Program-made: the position numbers and the translations under genes
The notes under the pieces: generated by a model
Database searches by the model: none
Told to the model about the DNA's origin: nothing
Seen by the model: only the letters and a program-made list of their open reading frames with translations
NCBI RefSeq assembly: GCF_046600715.1
Contig: NZ_JBJMAV010000003.1
Coordinates: forward strand, 124,001-188,000
Length of the DNA stretch: 64,000 bases
Origin: Lysobacter_C viscosus
GTDB lineage: Bacteria > Pseudomonadota > Gammaproteobacteria > Xanthomonadales > Xanthomonadaceae
Direction: 5' to 3'
Part shown: one piece after another, positions 16,131 to 24,724 of the stretch
How the letters are laid out: every line of letters starts with the position of its first letter
Numbering within the stretch: position 1 is the stretch's first letter

Positions 16131-19100
16131 TCAGCGCCGGCGGGCCGGGGCCAGCAGCGTGGCGTCGTTGTTACCCGGGACCGGGTCGTGGGTAGCGGCC
16201 TCGACAGACGCCTGGAACACCCAGTCCGCCCCGCGGCTGGGTGTACCCGGTACCACCAGCGCGAAGGCGAACCAGCGGGTTCCGGCGACCACCGCGGTGT
16301 CGGCGGTGCACTCGGCGCGGAAGCTGGCGCCCGCGATGCGCACGCACTGCCAGCCCGGGGGGGCGGCCGCGGCCGCCACGCGCGGGTCGACGTTGGCCTC
16401 GATCACCAGCCGGGGCAGCTCGGCCGCATCCGGACCGGCATTGGTCACCGGCACCAGGAACGTGGCGACCGCGCCGCGGCGAAGATGCGCGGCGGACCCG
16501 ACGATGCGCACCGACAGGTCCGCGGACGTGGCCCGGGCCACGCTGACGCTGTCGCGGTTGTTGCCGTTGGCCGGGTCGCGCGTGGTCGACTGAGTGGCCA
16601 CCGCCAGGGTCAGAGGGGCATGCCCGGCCGTTTCCGGCATCACCGCCTGCAGCCCGAACGTGGCCTGGCCACCGGCCGCCAGCGACGGATGCGTGCAGGT
16701 CAGGGTGGTGGTGGCGTCGTCCTGGACCGGCGCGGCGCAGGCCCAGCCGGCCTCGACGTCCGTCCATTCAGGGGCCAGCAGCGCGTCGAACACGAAAGCC
16801 ACGCTCGCGAATGCCCCGGCGCCCGGCCCGGCGTTGCTGACGCGTGCCCGGTAGGCAACGTTTCCGCCCGCCCGTGCCGCGGCCACGTCGGCCTCGACGG
16901 TCACCGCCAGGTCGGCCGCCGTGAACGCCGGTACGCGTATCGCCAAGCGCACCGGGTCGTGGTCCGACGAACGCACGGCGATGCCGGCGTCGCCGAAGTT
17001 GTCCACGCCGAAGTCGGCGTTGATCCGCGCGTGCTCCACCGACAGGCCGGCCACGCCGTTGACGACGGCCTCGTTGACCAGCACGTGGTCCAGGGTCTGC
17101 GCGTTGCCGGCGAAGACATAGGAGTAACGCTCGTCGTTGTCGGCGATCAGCTGCGAGCCGTCGACCAGCAGCGAGGTCAGCGGGCTGTCCACGTACGTCA
17201 GCACGCGCTCCGGCGCGGCTTCGTCGCCGCGGATGATCCCCATCACGTCGACATAGCCGTCGTTGACCTCGAAGGCGTTGAAGTCGCCGACCAGCACGAT
17301 GTGCGCCGCCGGATCATTGGCCTGCATCTGCTCGACGAGGCCGGCGAGGTACGCCGCCTGTGCGCCGCGCTTGACCCGCACGCGCTCGCCGCCGGTCGCC
17401 CAGCCGCTGCTGCCCGGCGCGACGTTGTCGATGCCGTTGAGCGAACGCAGGTGGTTGTTGATGACCGTGACCGGGTACGCACCGCCGCGGCCGTCGTGCA
17501 CCACCGCCCGCAGCGCCAGCGGCGGGCGGTCGTTGAGCAGGCTGGTGGTGCCGTTGGGGTTGGCGATGGTCGCGTCCTTGCCGAACTGGGTCACGCCCAG
17601 CACCTGCACGCGCGGCTGCCCGTCGCCGGCGTCACGGGTGTTGACCAGGTAGCCCACGTTGATGCCGCCCACGTCGTTGCCCGGTTCCAGGTGCGGCACG
17701 TAGGCCGGCGCCAACGGGCAGGTGGCTGACAGGCGGTCGGACAGCAGCTGCAGCACGCGCAGGTTCTCGACCTCGACCACGCCGAGGATGTCGGGCGCCT
17801 TCAGGTAGTCGCAGATGGCCGCGGAGGCCTTGGCCAGGCGCTTGTCGAGCGCCTCGGGCGTCAGTGTCACCGCGCCATTGCCGTCGGCCACCTCGTCGAA
17901 GAGCCGCAGCAGGTTGAACCCGGCGATGGTCACCTGGTCGTAGTCGGCATCGTTGACCGCCGCCGGCAGGCGGCCGCCGGCCACCGCGGGCGGGGTGGCG
18001 ACGTCGGGCAGCAGCGCCCAGGTGCCGGCGAAGTAGTCCAGCACACCCACCAGCCCGCTGACGGTGGCCTCCACGTCCACGGACAACGGCACCGCACCGA
18101 CCTGGCCGCGGCTGCGGACCATCAGTCGCTCGGGGTTGGTATCGAACAGCGGCGGGTTCTTGCCGGCGGGCAGGGTGTCCAGCGACCGGTCCAGGATGCC
18201 GATGCCGGCTTCCCGGAAGGGCCGCTCGATACCGGGCAGAACCACGTGGAACACGCCGTCGCTGAAGGCGCGTGCGTCGTTCTCGTCGATGCTGCCGCCC
18301 GACGGTGCCACCACCACCGACTCGGCCACCGACACGCGCATGCCCTCCAGCCGCTCCAGCGTCCCGGGCAGGGCCTCCGGGCGAAGTTCGGCGGCGCTCA
18401 GCTCGACCGGCGCGGGCAGGGCGACGCCGTTTTCCAGCAGGTCGATGGTCGGCGAGACCAGCTCGGTGATCGCAAGCTGGTTGACGTTGGACGAGGGGAT
18501 GAACTCCTTGACCGTCGCCGTCACGCGCACCCGGTTGCCCACCGCGGCAGCCGCCGGCGGCGCGCTGCCGGTGAACACGAAGATGCCCTCGGAGGTTGCC
18601 GGGTTGCCGTCGTCGTTGGCGCTTTGCAGGAAGAAGCCGTTGTTGAACTTGATGGCGGTGACGACGCCCTCGGTCACCACGCTGCGACCGTCGTAGGGCG
18701 AGGCCAGGCCGTCGCCCTGGATCTGCGCGATCGGCAGGGCGATCGGCGGGTCGGGCGGTGCCGGCGGCTGGGCGCCGCTGTTGCGCGGGTCAGGCGTGCC
18801 GCGGGTGAAGTCGGCGGCATTGTCGTCGGTGTCGACGCTGCCATCGCCGTTGCGCAGCGCCGCCGTCGTGTTGCTGAGCGTGGCGGTGGCGCCGGCGCCC
18901 TCGAAGCAGTTGGCGCTGCCGCCGTATCCGACGAAATCCACCACCGTGGCCGCAGCCAGCGGGCAGGCGCCGGACAGTGCGCCGCCGCTGCTGACCAGTG
19001 CCACCTTGCCGTTGGTGCCGGCCATGGCGATGGTGCCGGTGGCGTCCGGGGTGGGCAGGTCGAGCGACCCGCCCGCGCCGTCGGCCTGCTTGACCAGGTA

Positions 19101-19373
19101 GTAGCCACCCGGCGCGATCGAACCCGACAGCGGCGTGCGCTGCCAGGACGAGCCACCCGATGATGCGTACTGGACGCTCCAGCCGTCGAGCGTGACCGCT
19201 GCCGCGCCGGTGTTGCGAAGCTCGATGAAGTCGCTGCGCAGGGTGGCGCCGGAGTTGCCGCCGCCCCCGTACACCTGGCTGACCACCACCTGCGCGCCGG
19301 CGGTGCCGGCTGCGCCCAGGCCGGTGCACAGCACCAGCGCCCACGCCGCGATGCGGCCCGTTGTTCGATTCAT
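16131..19373 (-). CDS. Secreted ExeM/NucH-type extracellular endonuclease
   Basis: 1080 residues. Signal peptide (IAAWALVLCTGLGAAGTAGA) then a lamin-tail-like domain (about 28-170; VVVSQVYGGGGNSGATLRSD, FIELRNTG). A central OB-fold and linker (IAQIQGDGLASPYDGR, VVTEGVVTAIKFNNGFFLQS) lead into an endonuclease/exonuclease/phosphatase domain (about 500-820) with INNHLRS, VLVGDFNAFE and RSSDHDPVRLAI as metal and catalytic blocks. The C-terminus (about 825-1080) holds two DUF11-like beta domains (ADLAVTVEADV..., ADLSVRIVGSA...). ExeM-type enzymes degrade extracellular DNA and influence biofilms. The start at 19373 lies downstream of GGGGATCCAGGG; an open extension to 19625 is not used. The two C-terminal repeats may mediate surface attachment; no LPXTG-like anchor is seen. 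Confidence 0.88.
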   Translation of the reverse strand: MNRTTGRIAAWALVLCTGLGAAGTAGAQVVVSQVYGGGGNSGATLRSDFIELRNTGAAAVTLDGWSVQYASSGGSSWQRTPLSGSIAPGGYYLVKQADGAGGSLDLPTPDATGTIAMAGTNGKVALVSSGGALSGACPLAAATVVDFVGYGGSANCFEGAGATATLSNTTAALRNGDGSVDTDDNAADFTRGTPDPRNSGAQPPAPPDPPIALPIAQIQGDGLASPYDGRSVVTEGVVTAIKFNNGFFLQSANDDGNPATSEGIFVFTGSAPPAAAAVGNRVRVTATVKEFIPSSNVNQLAITELVSPTIDLLENGVALPAPVELSAAELRPEALPGTLERLEGMRVSVAESVVVAPSGGSIDENDARAFSDGVFHVVLPGIERPFREAGIGILDRSLDTLPAGKNPPLFDTNPERLMVRSRGQVGAVPLSVDVEATVSGLVGVLDYFAGTWALLPDVATPPAVAGGRLPAAVNDADYDQVTIAGFNLLRLFDEVADGNGAVTLTPEALDKRLAKASAAICDYLKAPDILGVVEVENLRVLQLLSDRLSATCPLAPAYVPHLEPGNDVGGINVGYLVNTRDAGDGQPRVQVLGVTQFGKDATIANPNGTTSLLNDRPPLALRAVVHDGRGGAYPVTVINNHLRSLNGIDNVAPGSSGWATGGERVRVKRGAQAAYLAGLVEQMQANDPAAHIVLVGDFNAFEVNDGYVDVMGIIRGDEAAPERVLTYVDSPLTSLLVDGSQLIADNDERYSYVFAGNAQTLDHVLVNEAVVNGVAGLSVEHARINADFGVDNFGDAGIAVRSSDHDPVRLAIRVPAFTAADLAVTVEADVAAARAGGNVAYRARVSNAGPGAGAFASVAFVFDALLAPEWTDVEAGWACAAPVQDDATTTLTCTHPSLAAGGQATFGLQAVMPETAGHAPLTLAVATQSTTRDPANGNNRDSVSVARATSADLSVRIVGSAAHLRRGAVATFLVPVTNAGPDAAELPRLVIEANVDPRVAAAAAPPGWQCVRIAGASFRAECTADTAVVAGTRWFAFALVVPGTPSRGADWVFQASVEAATHDPVPGNNDATLLAPARRR

Positions 19374-19578
19374 CCCTGGATCCCCGTTGGTGTGTACTGG
19401 CCGCCCCGTTGTGGCGGGCTGGCAAAAGTGTGCACGGATCGTCCGGCATCCGCATGTCAGCCCGATGACCGCGCGCCGGCCGGACGCAGCCGGTGCGCTA
19501 CCCTTGCCTGCTTCCGGAACCACCGGAACGGCGCGCGGCCCGGTCGGGTGGCTCGCCGCGGTTACCGCAGGGACGGAC

Positions 19579-20460
19579 ATGACGGTCGACAAGAACGAGC
19601 GCGCGCTGGAATCGGAAATCCACACCGACCTGTCGGGGCGGCTGAGCTACGCCGGTTACCTGCACCTGGACCGGCTGCTGTCGGCGCAGCAGCGGCTGTC
19701 GGACCCGCCGCACCACGACGAGATGCTGTTCATCGTCCAGCACCAGGTGTCCGAGCTGTGGATGAAGCTGATGATCCACGAGCTCAAGGCCGCCATCGCG
19801 CTGCTGCGCGCCGACGAGCTGGGCGGCTGCCAGAAGATCTTTTCCCGCTGCAAGGCGATCCTGCGCCAGCTCACCGAGATGTGGTCGGTGCTGGAAACGC
19901 TGACGCCGTCGGAGTACATGGAATTCCGCGAGATCCTCGGGCCGTCCTCGGGTTTCCAGTCGCTGCAGTACCGCACCATCGAGTTCCTGCTGGGCAACAA
20001 GAATGCGTCGATGCTGAAGGTGTTCGCGCACGACGAGGCCGCCCATTCCGGCCTGCGCGAGGTGCTGGAGGCGCCGAGCCTCTACGACGAAGCCTTGCGG
20101 CACCTGGCCCGGCGCGGGCATCCGGTGCCGGCGCACCTGGTGGAGCGCGACTGGTCGCGTCCGCACGTGTCCGAGCCGGCGCTGCTGCCGGTGTTCGAGC
20201 GCATCTACGAGGACACCGATGCCCACTGGGCCGAGTACCACCTGTGCGAGGACCTGGTCGACCTGGAAACCCAGTTCCAGCTGTGGCGGTTCCGCCACAT
20301 GCGCACGGTGATGCGGATCATCGGCTTCAAGCGCGGGACCGGGGGGTCCTCGGGCGTGGGCTTCCTCAAGCAGGCCCTGGAGTTGACGTTCTTCCCGGAA
20401 CTGTTCGAGGTCCGCACCTGCATCGGACCCGGTCCGGGTTACGGCGGCAAGGCACGGTAG
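19579..20460 (+). CDS. kynA: Tryptophan 2,3-dioxygenase
   Basis: 293 residues. A haem enzyme that opens the indole ring of tryptophan to N-formylkynurenine, the first step of the kynurenine pathway. The key residues of the structurally known Xanthomonas campestris enzyme fall at identical numbers: Phe51 and His55 (FIVQHQVSE), Arg117 (MEFREIL), haem ligand His240 (RFRHMRTVM) and Thr254. GCAGGGACGGAC before the ATG at 19579 supports the start. It is divergent from the exeM-like gene. No kynB or kynU lies next to it. Confidence 0.96.
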   Translation: MTVDKNERALESEIHTDLSGRLSYAGYLHLDRLLSAQQRLSDPPHHDEMLFIVQHQVSELWMKLMIHELKAAIALLRADELGGCQKIFSRCKAILRQLTEMWSVLETLTPSEYMEFREILGPSSGFQSLQYRTIEFLLGNKNASMLKVFAHDEAAHSGLREVLEAPSLYDEALRHLARRGHPVPAHLVERDWSRPHVSEPALLPVFERIYEDTDAHWAEYHLCEDLVDLETQFQLWRFRHMRTVMRIIGFKRGTGGSSGVGFLKQALELTFFPELFEVRTCIGPGPGYGGKAR

Positions 20461-20563
20461 CGCCACCACGCGCGACAGCGGCGCGGCACCTGCGCCGCCC
20501 CTGGTCGATTGAAGCGCCGCGCTTGCTACGATGCGGCCCACCTCGAACCTGCCAGGACCGCGC

Positions 20564-22156
20564 ATGTCCCAGCCCACGCCGACCCCGACCGCCCCGCCCG
20601 CCAAGCGCGGCCTTGTCACGCGATTCCTCGACGGCGTGGAGCGCGTCGGCAACAGGCTGCCGGACCCGGCGGTGCTGTTCCTGATCCTGATGCTGGCCAC
20701 CTGGGCCCTGTCGGCACTGCTGGCCAACGTCAGCTTCGGCGAGATCGACCCGCGCAGCGGCGAGCCGGTGCAGATCGTCAACCTGCTCAGCGGCGGCAGC
20801 CTTACCGCCTTCATGGCGACGATGGTGAAGACCTTCGTCAACTTCGCGCCACTGGGCGTGGTGCTGGTGGCGATGCTCGGCCTGGGCGTGGCCGAGCACA
20901 CCGGTTTCATCAACGCCGCCCTGCGCGCGATGCTCGCGGTCACCCCGCGCATGCTGCTGACCCCGGCGGTGATCGCGGTCGGCATCCTCAGCCACATCGC
21001 GGTGGACGCCGGCTACGTGCTGGTGATCCCGCTGGGCGCGGTCATCTTCTATGCGGCAGGGCGCCACCCGCTGGCCGGCATCGCCGCGGCGTTCGCCGGC
21101 GTGTCGGGCGGCTTCTCGGCGACGTTCTTCGTGCCCTCCAGCCTGGACCCGCTGCTGGCCGGGCTGACCCAGGAAGCCGCGCGCCTGCTGGACCCGGCCA
21201 TCGAGATCAATCCGCTCAACAACTGGTTCTTCACCACCGCCTCCACGTTCCTCATCGTCGCCGTGGGCTGGTTCCTGACCGACCGGGTGATCGAGCCGCG
21301 CCTGAAGAACACGCCGGTGGACGGTGACACCAGCCAGATGCCGACGATGGAGCCGCTGGCCCCGCACGAGCGCCGCGGCCTGGTCGCCGCGCTCATCGCA
21401 GGCGGCATCGCGGTGGGACTGTTCGCGCTCAGCCTGCTGCCCGAGGGCACGCCGTGGGCCGCCCCGGCCGAGGGCCTGGCGCCGGGGACCAACCCGCTGC
21501 TGGCCTTCACCGCGCCGCTGATGCAATCGATCGTGGCGCTGATCTTCATCTTCTTCCTGATCCCCGGCGTGGTGTACGGCTACGTGTCGGGCACCGTGAA
21601 GACCCACCGCGACATCATTGCCGGCATGAGCACGGCGATGGCCGGAATGGGCTACTACATCGTCATGGCGTTCTTCGCCGCGCAGTTCATCTATGCCTTC
21701 GGCCAGTCCAACCTGGGCGTGCTGATGGCGATCAAGGGTGCCAACGGGCTGCAGGCGCTTGGGCTGCCCATGGCGCTGACGGTGGTCGGCATCGTGCTGC
21801 TCTCGGGCATGGTCAACCTGGTGGTGGGGTCGGCGTCGGCCAAGTGGGCGCTGATCGGCGCGATCATGGTGCCGATGCTGATGCAGCTGGGCGTGTCGCC
21901 CGACCTGACCCAGGCCGCGTACCGGGTGGGCGATTCATCGACCAACATCATCACCCCGCTGTTGCCGTACTTTCCGCTGATCGTGGTGTTCTGCCAGCGC
22001 TACGTGAAGTCGGCCGGCGTGGGCACCCTGCTGGCGCTGATGCTGCCGTTCTCGGTGACCCTGCTGGTGGTGTGGAGCGCGTTCCTGATCGGCTTCTGGG
22101 CGCTGGGCATTCCGCTGGGCGTGGGCTCGACCTATACCTACGCGCCCGCGGGCTGA
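20564..22156 (+). CDS. AbgT-family transporter
   Basis: 530 residues, about 11-13 membrane helices. The N-terminal RFLDGVERVGNRLPDPAVLF, HIAVDAGYVLVIPL, GGFSATFFVPSSLDPLLAGL, NWFFTTAST and GSASAKWALIGAIMVPMLM...RVGDSSTNIITPL are AbgT-family signatures. Members import p-aminobenzoyl-glutamate (E. coli AbgT) or export sulfonamides (MtrF-like, proton driven); the sequence does not decide between them. The ATG at 20564 has GCCAGGACCGC upstream. A possible -10 box TACGAT lies at 20526-20531. No abgA/abgB hydrolase genes are adjacent. Confidence 0.88.
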   Translation: MSQPTPTPTAPPAKRGLVTRFLDGVERVGNRLPDPAVLFLILMLATWALSALLANVSFGEIDPRSGEPVQIVNLLSGGSLTAFMATMVKTFVNFAPLGVVLVAMLGLGVAEHTGFINAALRAMLAVTPRMLLTPAVIAVGILSHIAVDAGYVLVIPLGAVIFYAAGRHPLAGIAAAFAGVSGGFSATFFVPSSLDPLLAGLTQEAARLLDPAIEINPLNNWFFTTASTFLIVAVGWFLTDRVIEPRLKNTPVDGDTSQMPTMEPLAPHERRGLVAALIAGGIAVGLFALSLLPEGTPWAAPAEGLAPGTNPLLAFTAPLMQSIVALIFIFFLIPGVVYGYVSGTVKTHRDIIAGMSTAMAGMGYYIVMAFFAAQFIYAFGQSNLGVLMAIKGANGLQALGLPMALTVVGIVLLSGMVNLVVGSASAKWALIGAIMVPMLMQLGVSPDLTQAAYRVGDSSTNIITPLLPYFPLIVVFCQRYVKSAGVGTLLALMLPFSVTLLVVWSAFLIGFWALGIPLGVGSTYTYAPAG

Positions 22157-22193
22157 CCCGCGCGCCCCGCCCCCGGGCACGCCCCGGGTAGTG

Positions 22194-22217
22194 GCGGTCG
22201 CCTCCGGGCGGCCGCTT
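22194..22217 (+). terminator. Possible weak terminator after the AbgT gene
   Basis: A 9-bp hairpin (GCGGTCGCC, loop TCCG, GGCGGCCGC; one G-U pair) is followed only by TT, so termination may be weak. Confidence 0.4.
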
Positions 22218-22238
22218 GGGTGTCGTCAGCGCGCCGTT

Positions 22239-22253
22239 TGCTGCATTGCAGCA
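22239..22253. promoter_or_regulatory. Short palindrome upstream of the POT transporter
   Basis: TGCTGCA-T-TGCAGCA is a perfect 7-bp inverted repeat with a 1-nt centre, 14 nt before a TTGACT hexamer (22267-22272) that could be the -35 of the transporter gene (TACACC 18 nt further on). It could be an operator; no regulator is identified. Confidence 0.35.
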
Positions 22254-22393
22254 GTACGCCTGCGGTTTGACTCCAATGGGGCGCTGCGGTTACACCTTGC
22301 CGTCGTTTTGCCGACCGGCACCGCGCTGGCGGCGTCGCGACCACCCTCACCGTACCCCCAAGGCCGCGCGCGGCCGCCAGGAGTCCATCCCGC

Positions 22394-23998
22394 ATGAGTT
22401 CCACACCCGGTTACACCGCCCCGGAAGGCAAGTCCTTCCTCGGCCACCCGCGCGGCCTGTACATGCTGTTCTTCGCCGAGATGTGGGAGCGCTTCTCCTA
22501 CTACGGCATGCGCGCGCTGCTGGTGCTGTACCTGACCAAGCACTGGCTGTTCTCCGACGGCGAGGCCTCGATGGTCTACGGCGCGTACACCGCGCTGGTC
22601 TACATCACCCCGGTGATCGGCGGTTACCTCGCCGACAAGTACCTGGGCCAGCGCAAGGCGGTGCTGTACGGCGCGGTTCTGCTCACCATCGGCCACTTCC
22701 TGATGGGCTTCGAGGGCGACGGCGGCGGCAACAGCCCGGCGCTGAACGCGTTCTGGCTCGCGCTGGCCTTCATCATCGTCGGCTCGGGCTTCCTCAAGGC
22801 CAACATCTCGGTGATGGTCGGCCAGCTGTATCCGCGCACCGACGTGCGCCGCGATGGCGCGTACACGATCTTCTACATGGGCATCAACCTCGGCGCGTTC
22901 CTGGGGTCGCTGCTGTGCGGTTACCTCGGCGAGACCTACGGCTGGAAGTACGGCTTCGGCGCCGCCGGCGTCGGCATGCTGCTGGGCCTGATCGTGTTCG
23001 TGATCGGCAAGCCGTCGCTGCAGGGCCACGGCGAGTCGAGCAATCCCGCGAAGCTGCGTGAGCGCGTGATGGGCCTGCCCTTCGAATGGCTGCTCTACGG
23101 CCTGGGCATCGTGATCGTGCTGGTCTGCTGGTGGATGGTGCAGAACCAGGCCATCGTCGGCTGGGCCCTGGGCGTCGCGGGCGCGATCCTGCTGGCCTAC
23201 GTGATCCGGATCGCGGTGACCCGGCTCGACCGCCACGCGCGTGACCGCGTGTTCGCGGCGATGATCCTGATGATCGGCTCGGTGCTGTTCTGGGCACTGT
23301 TCGAGCAGGCCGGCTCCTCGCTGAACCTCTACACCGACCGCTACGTCGATCGCAACATGATGGGCTGGGAAGTGCCCGCCTCGATGTTCCAGTCGATCAA
23401 CGCCGCCTACATCATCCTGCTGGCGCCGGTGTTCGCCTGGCTGTGGACCACGCTGGGTCGCCGCGGCCTGGAGCCGTCGGCCCCGGCCAAGTTCGGCCTG
23501 GCAATGGTGCAGCTGGGCGCGGGCTTCCTGGTGCTGGTGGCCGGCGCGGCCGCGGTGGCCACCGGCAACATGACCCCGGTCATGTTCATCTTCCTGATCT
23601 ACCTGCTGCACACCACCGGCGAGCTGTGCCTGTCACCGGTCGGGTTGTCGGCGATGAACCGGCTGGCCCCGGCGCACATGGCCAGCCTGATCATGGGTTC
23701 GTGGTTCTTCGCCTCGGCCACCGGCAACTTCGTCGCCGGCCTGATCGCGGCGGCCACCGGCTCGGAAGCGGCATCGGGCGAAGGCGCGGCGCAGCAGGTC
23801 GTGCTCGACGTGTACAGCCGCATCGGCTGGATCGCGATTGCGGTCGGTATCGGCTTCGTGCTGATCTCCCCGCTGATCAAGCGCCTGATGCACCTGGACA
23901 CGTTGAAGGATGACGACCACGTGCTGGCGGGCGAGGCCGAGCTGGCCGAGCCGCAGGCCGCCGGCATCAACACCAGCACCGAGCGCAAGGACTACTGA
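22394..23998 (+). CDS. Proton-dependent oligopeptide transporter (POT/PTR2 family)
   Basis: 534 residues with about 14 membrane helices. It imports di- and tripeptides with protons. The ExxER proton-coupling motif is seen as EMWERFSYYGMRALL near residue 30. Other family blocks are PVIGGYLADKYLGQRKAV, GSGFLKANISVMVGQLY, YMGINLGAFLGSLLCGYLGE and HTTGELCLSPVGLSAMNRLAP. CGGCCGCCAGGAGTCCATCC before the ATG contains a good ribosome-binding site. It is followed by a strong bidirectional terminator. The call is firm for the family, not for the exact substrate. Confidence 0.93.
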   Translation: MSSTPGYTAPEGKSFLGHPRGLYMLFFAEMWERFSYYGMRALLVLYLTKHWLFSDGEASMVYGAYTALVYITPVIGGYLADKYLGQRKAVLYGAVLLTIGHFLMGFEGDGGGNSPALNAFWLALAFIIVGSGFLKANISVMVGQLYPRTDVRRDGAYTIFYMGINLGAFLGSLLCGYLGETYGWKYGFGAAGVGMLLGLIVFVIGKPSLQGHGESSNPAKLRERVMGLPFEWLLYGLGIVIVLVCWWMVQNQAIVGWALGVAGAILLAYVIRIAVTRLDRHARDRVFAAMILMIGSVLFWALFEQAGSSLNLYTDRYVDRNMMGWEVPASMFQSINAAYIILLAPVFAWLWTTLGRRGLEPSAPAKFGLAMVQLGAGFLVLVAGAAAVATGNMTPVMFIFLIYLLHTTGELCLSPVGLSAMNRLAPAHMASLIMGSWFFASATGNFVAGLIAAATGSEAASGEGAAQQVVLDVYSRIGWIAIAVGIGFVLISPLIKRLMHLDTLKDDDHVLAGEAELAEPQAAGINTSTERKDY

Positions 23999-24011
23999 CC
24001 GTCCCGCGTCC

Positions 24012-24052
24012 CAAAAAAAAAGAACGGCGGCCTCGGCCGCCGTTTTTTTTTG
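24012..24052. terminator. Strong bidirectional terminator
   Basis: AACGGCGGC and GCCGCCGTT (24023-24044) form a stem with a CTCG loop. It is flanked by nine As on the left and a run of Ts on the right, serving the POT gene (+) and the convergent marR gene (-). Confidence 0.93.
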
Positions 24053-24115
24053 ATCCGGCATCCGCCGCGGCATTCGTGCACCCCGGGTCTCCCGGGCCGG
24101 CGCACGCCGGCAGGC

Positions 24116-24616
24116 TCAGAAGGCCTGTGCTTCGGCCTTCAGTTCCAGCTCGTCCAGCCGGTCGAGCAGCCGGAACAGCAGCTCCCGCTCGCCCGCGTCG
24201 AAGCCCTCCAGCAGGCGTGCCTCGAACGCGAGCGCATGCGGGGCCACCTCGTCGTAGATCGCGTAGCCCGCGCGCGACAGCCGCAGCACCGAGCGCCGCC
24301 GGTCGTCGCCATGGGTATCGCGCCGCAACTGGCCGGCGTCGACCAGACGGGCCACCGCGCGGCTCACCGCGACCTTGTCCATCGCGGTGCGCTGGGCCAC
24401 CTCGCCGGCCGACAGGTCCGGGTAGCGACCCAGTACCGCCATCACACGCCATTCGGTCACGCCCAGTCCGAAGCGCTCGGAATACACGCGGGCGATCGCG
24501 CTGCTGACGCGGTTGGACAGCACCGAAAGACGGTAGGGCAGGAAGTGCTCCAGCTCGAGCCTGGCATGGGCGGCACCGCCGGGGCCGGTCGCAGGCCTGT
24601 CGTCGCAAGGGTTCAT
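24116..24616 (-). CDS. MarR-family transcriptional regulator of tyrosine catabolism
   Basis: About 166 residues from the ATG at 24616; an open extension to 24703 would cross the promoter region. A winged-helix domain is seen as VTEWRVMAVLGRYPDLSAGE, AQRTAMDKVAVSRAVARLVD (recognition helix) and the wing DTHGDDRRRSVLRLSRAG. It is divergent from hppD-hmgA across a 108-nt gap that holds a palindrome in the hppD promoter. By analogy with other regulators placed beside homogentisate genes, it is probably a repressor released by a pathway intermediate. That role is inferred; the family is certain. Confidence 0.88.
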   Translation of the reverse strand: MNPCDDRPATGPGGAAHARLELEHFLPYRLSVLSNRVSSAIARVYSERFGLGVTEWRVMAVLGRYPDLSAGEVAQRTAMDKVAVSRAVARLVDAGQLRRDTHGDDRRRSVLRLSRAGYAIYDEVAPHALAFEARLLEGFDAGERELLFRLLDRLDELELKAEAQAF

Positions 24617-24629
24617 GTTGCGCTGTGTC

Positions 24630-24658
24630 TTGCCTATGGTTTCATGTGAAACTATAAC
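24630..24658 (+). promoter_or_regulatory. Promoter of hppD-hmgA
   Basis: -35 TTGCCT (24630-24635), 17-nt spacer, -10 TATAAC (24653-24658). Transcription would start near 24665, about 60 nt before hppD. Confidence 0.6.
24635..24656. promoter_or_regulatory. Probable MarR operator overlapping the hppD promoter
   Basis: TATGGTTTCA and TGAAACTATA are 10-bp inverted arms (one mismatch) separated by TG. The palindrome spans exactly the spacer between the -35 and -10 boxes, so a bound dimer would block RNA polymerase. The size and shape fit MarR-family operators. Confidence 0.65.
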
Positions 24659-24724
24659 CTCTACGGCTGGCCCCGCGACCCGCGTGCGGCCCGCCCCGGC
24701 CACGCGTCACCCAGGAGTCCCCCC

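Noticed and set aside
22226..23611. A 461-codon minus-strand frame opposite the POT transporter
   Set aside because: His/Gln/Arg-rich shadow; the plus-strand gene carries all POT signatures.
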